Positions 63,352-64,000 of a DNA stretch of 64,000 nt are shown in pieces (position 1 is the stretch's first letter; the number at the start of each line of letters is the position of its first letter). Both the position numbers and the translations under genes were made by a program. Origin of the DNA: Myroides albus. Lineage in GTDB: Bacteria; Bacteroidota; Bacteroidia; Flavobacteriales; Flavobacteriaceae. The notes beneath the pieces are model-generated. The model did no database searches, was not told the DNA's origin, and saw only the letters and a list, made by a program, of their open reading frames with translations. The DNA lies in NCBI RefSeq assembly GCF_009711045.1, contig NZ_WMJX01000005.1, forward strand, positions 1 to 64,000. Reading direction: 5' to 3'.

Positions 63352-63864
63352 ATGATTAACTTAGCAGAAACAACCACGTTTATACCTGTAGATAAAGATA
63401 ATATACACTTAATTCTTCCTTTAGCAGAGAAGATATGGGAGGATACTTACCTTCATATTATCGGGCAAGAACAGATAGACTATATGCTACCGATGATGTA
63501 TAGTGACGAGCGTATCTTAGGTGAACTAAAAGAAGGGTACCAATGGGAACTGTTAATGCAAGGGGATGAGTTATTAGGCTACACGAACTATAAGCTTATG
63601 GAGGACAATCGTGTGTTTCTTTCTAAGTTGTATACTAATGTGTATAAACAGGAAAAAGGCTTGGGGCATTTTATGTTTCAGCATGTAGTAGACTATGCTA
63701 AACGAGAGGGAGCTACTGCTGTATATCTTACAGTAAATAAAAATAACCAACGCGCTATAGATTTCTATATCCGCAATAATATGAAGTGTATAGAGTCTAA
63801 GACTTTTGATATCGGTTGTGGATATGTAATGGATGATTATATCTATCAGTTAGATTTATTATAA
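63352..63864 (+). CDS. GNAT-family N-acetyltransferase
   Basis: 170 residues. The acetyl-CoA binding region has YKQEKGLGHFMFQHVVDYA (about residues 98-116, R/Q-x-x-G-x-G type), followed by VYLTVNKNNQRAIDFYIRNNMKC, the usual strand-helix of motif B. The substrate is unknown. A terminator follows at once. Confidence 0.92.
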   Translation: MINLAETTTFIPVDKDNIHLILPLAEKIWEDTYLHIIGQEQIDYMLPMMYSDERILGELKEGYQWELLMQGDELLGYTNYKLMEDNRVFLSKLYTNVYKQEKGLGHFMFQHVVDYAKREGATAVYLTVNKNNQRAIDFYIRNNMKCIESKTFDIGCGYVMDDYIYQLDLL

Positions 63865-63866
63865 CA

Positions 63867-63896
63867 AAAAAGGTTAGCCATTGGCTAACCTTTTTC
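63867..63896 (+). terminator. Terminator of the GNAT gene
   Basis: AAAAAGGTTAGCC (63867-63879) and GGCTAACCTTTTT (63883-63895) with a 3-nt loop. Confidence 0.9.
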
Positions 63897-64000
63897 TATT
63901 TTACCACTGTTTTATTTGTTTATCGAAAAGAGTTAAAAGGATCTACATGTGATAAAAGATTGTTGGTTTATTATTTTTATTTAGTTTAAATAATTTATTA

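Overview
The window is AT-rich chromosome of a member of the Flavobacteriaceae (Bacteroidota). Three things support this: the block rpsU - tyrosine recombinase - hpf - tRNAs - tuf - tRNA-Trp - secE - nusG - rplKAJL - rpoBC; SusC/SusD-type and CarbopepD-type TonB receptors; and promoters of the Bacteroidota type (a -7 element TAnnTTTG, often with TTG 19-23 nt upstream). Protein similarity as I recall it points to Myroides or a close relative, but the genus is an inference.

Layout. 0-4.4 kb: a helix-hairpin-helix protein, an acyl-CoA dehydrogenase and two tandem paralogous dicarboxylate-type symporters. 4.8-9.7 kb: a TonB-dependent receptor, a secreted helical-repeat protein and a LytS/LytTR two-component pair; both surface-protein promoters share an operator-like block at identical spacing, so the pair may control them. 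9.7-24.6 kb: the translation/transcription core, with four tRNA genes and several hairpins inside the operon. 24.8-31.8 kb: an iron-type superoxide dismutase, a SusC/SusD uptake pair and a 1.1 kb non-coding stretch holding an unusual repeat/hairpin structure. 31.8-38.0 kb: pyruvate dehydrogenase E1alpha and E2 (no E1beta here), then a tight operon of M28 peptidase, SDR enzyme, SprT-like protease and mannose-1-phosphate guanylyltransferase. 38.0-49.8 kb: mostly minus-strand envelope and transport genes (Mla-type ABC pair, glycosyltransferase, flippase, EamA and Bcr/CflA-type transporters, AraC regulator, a PAP2-barrel fusion, a KAS III-like enzyme, an esterase).

49.8-55.7 kb looks accessory. 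It has long T-rich non-coding DNA, a 1155-residue Dna2-like nuclease-helicase, a protein with a decayed HNH-like zinc module, and a small lipoprotein. The gap between the first two genes holds three of four clustered TGTTGATAA nonamers and a perfect palindrome. 55.9-64 kb returns to ordinary genes: gcvP, a UbiA-like membrane protein, an XRE regulator with a DUF2975 membrane partner preceded by a 24-codon hydrophobic ORF, leucyl aminopeptidase, a lipoprotein and a GNAT acetyltransferase.

The best candidates for something undescribed are the nuclease-helicase/HNH-like pair with its repeat-rich spacer, the putative LytTR operator, the tiny membrane ORF ahead of DUF2975-XRE, and the folded repeat element near 31.3 kb. 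No CRISPR array, insertion sequence or rRNA gene is visible.
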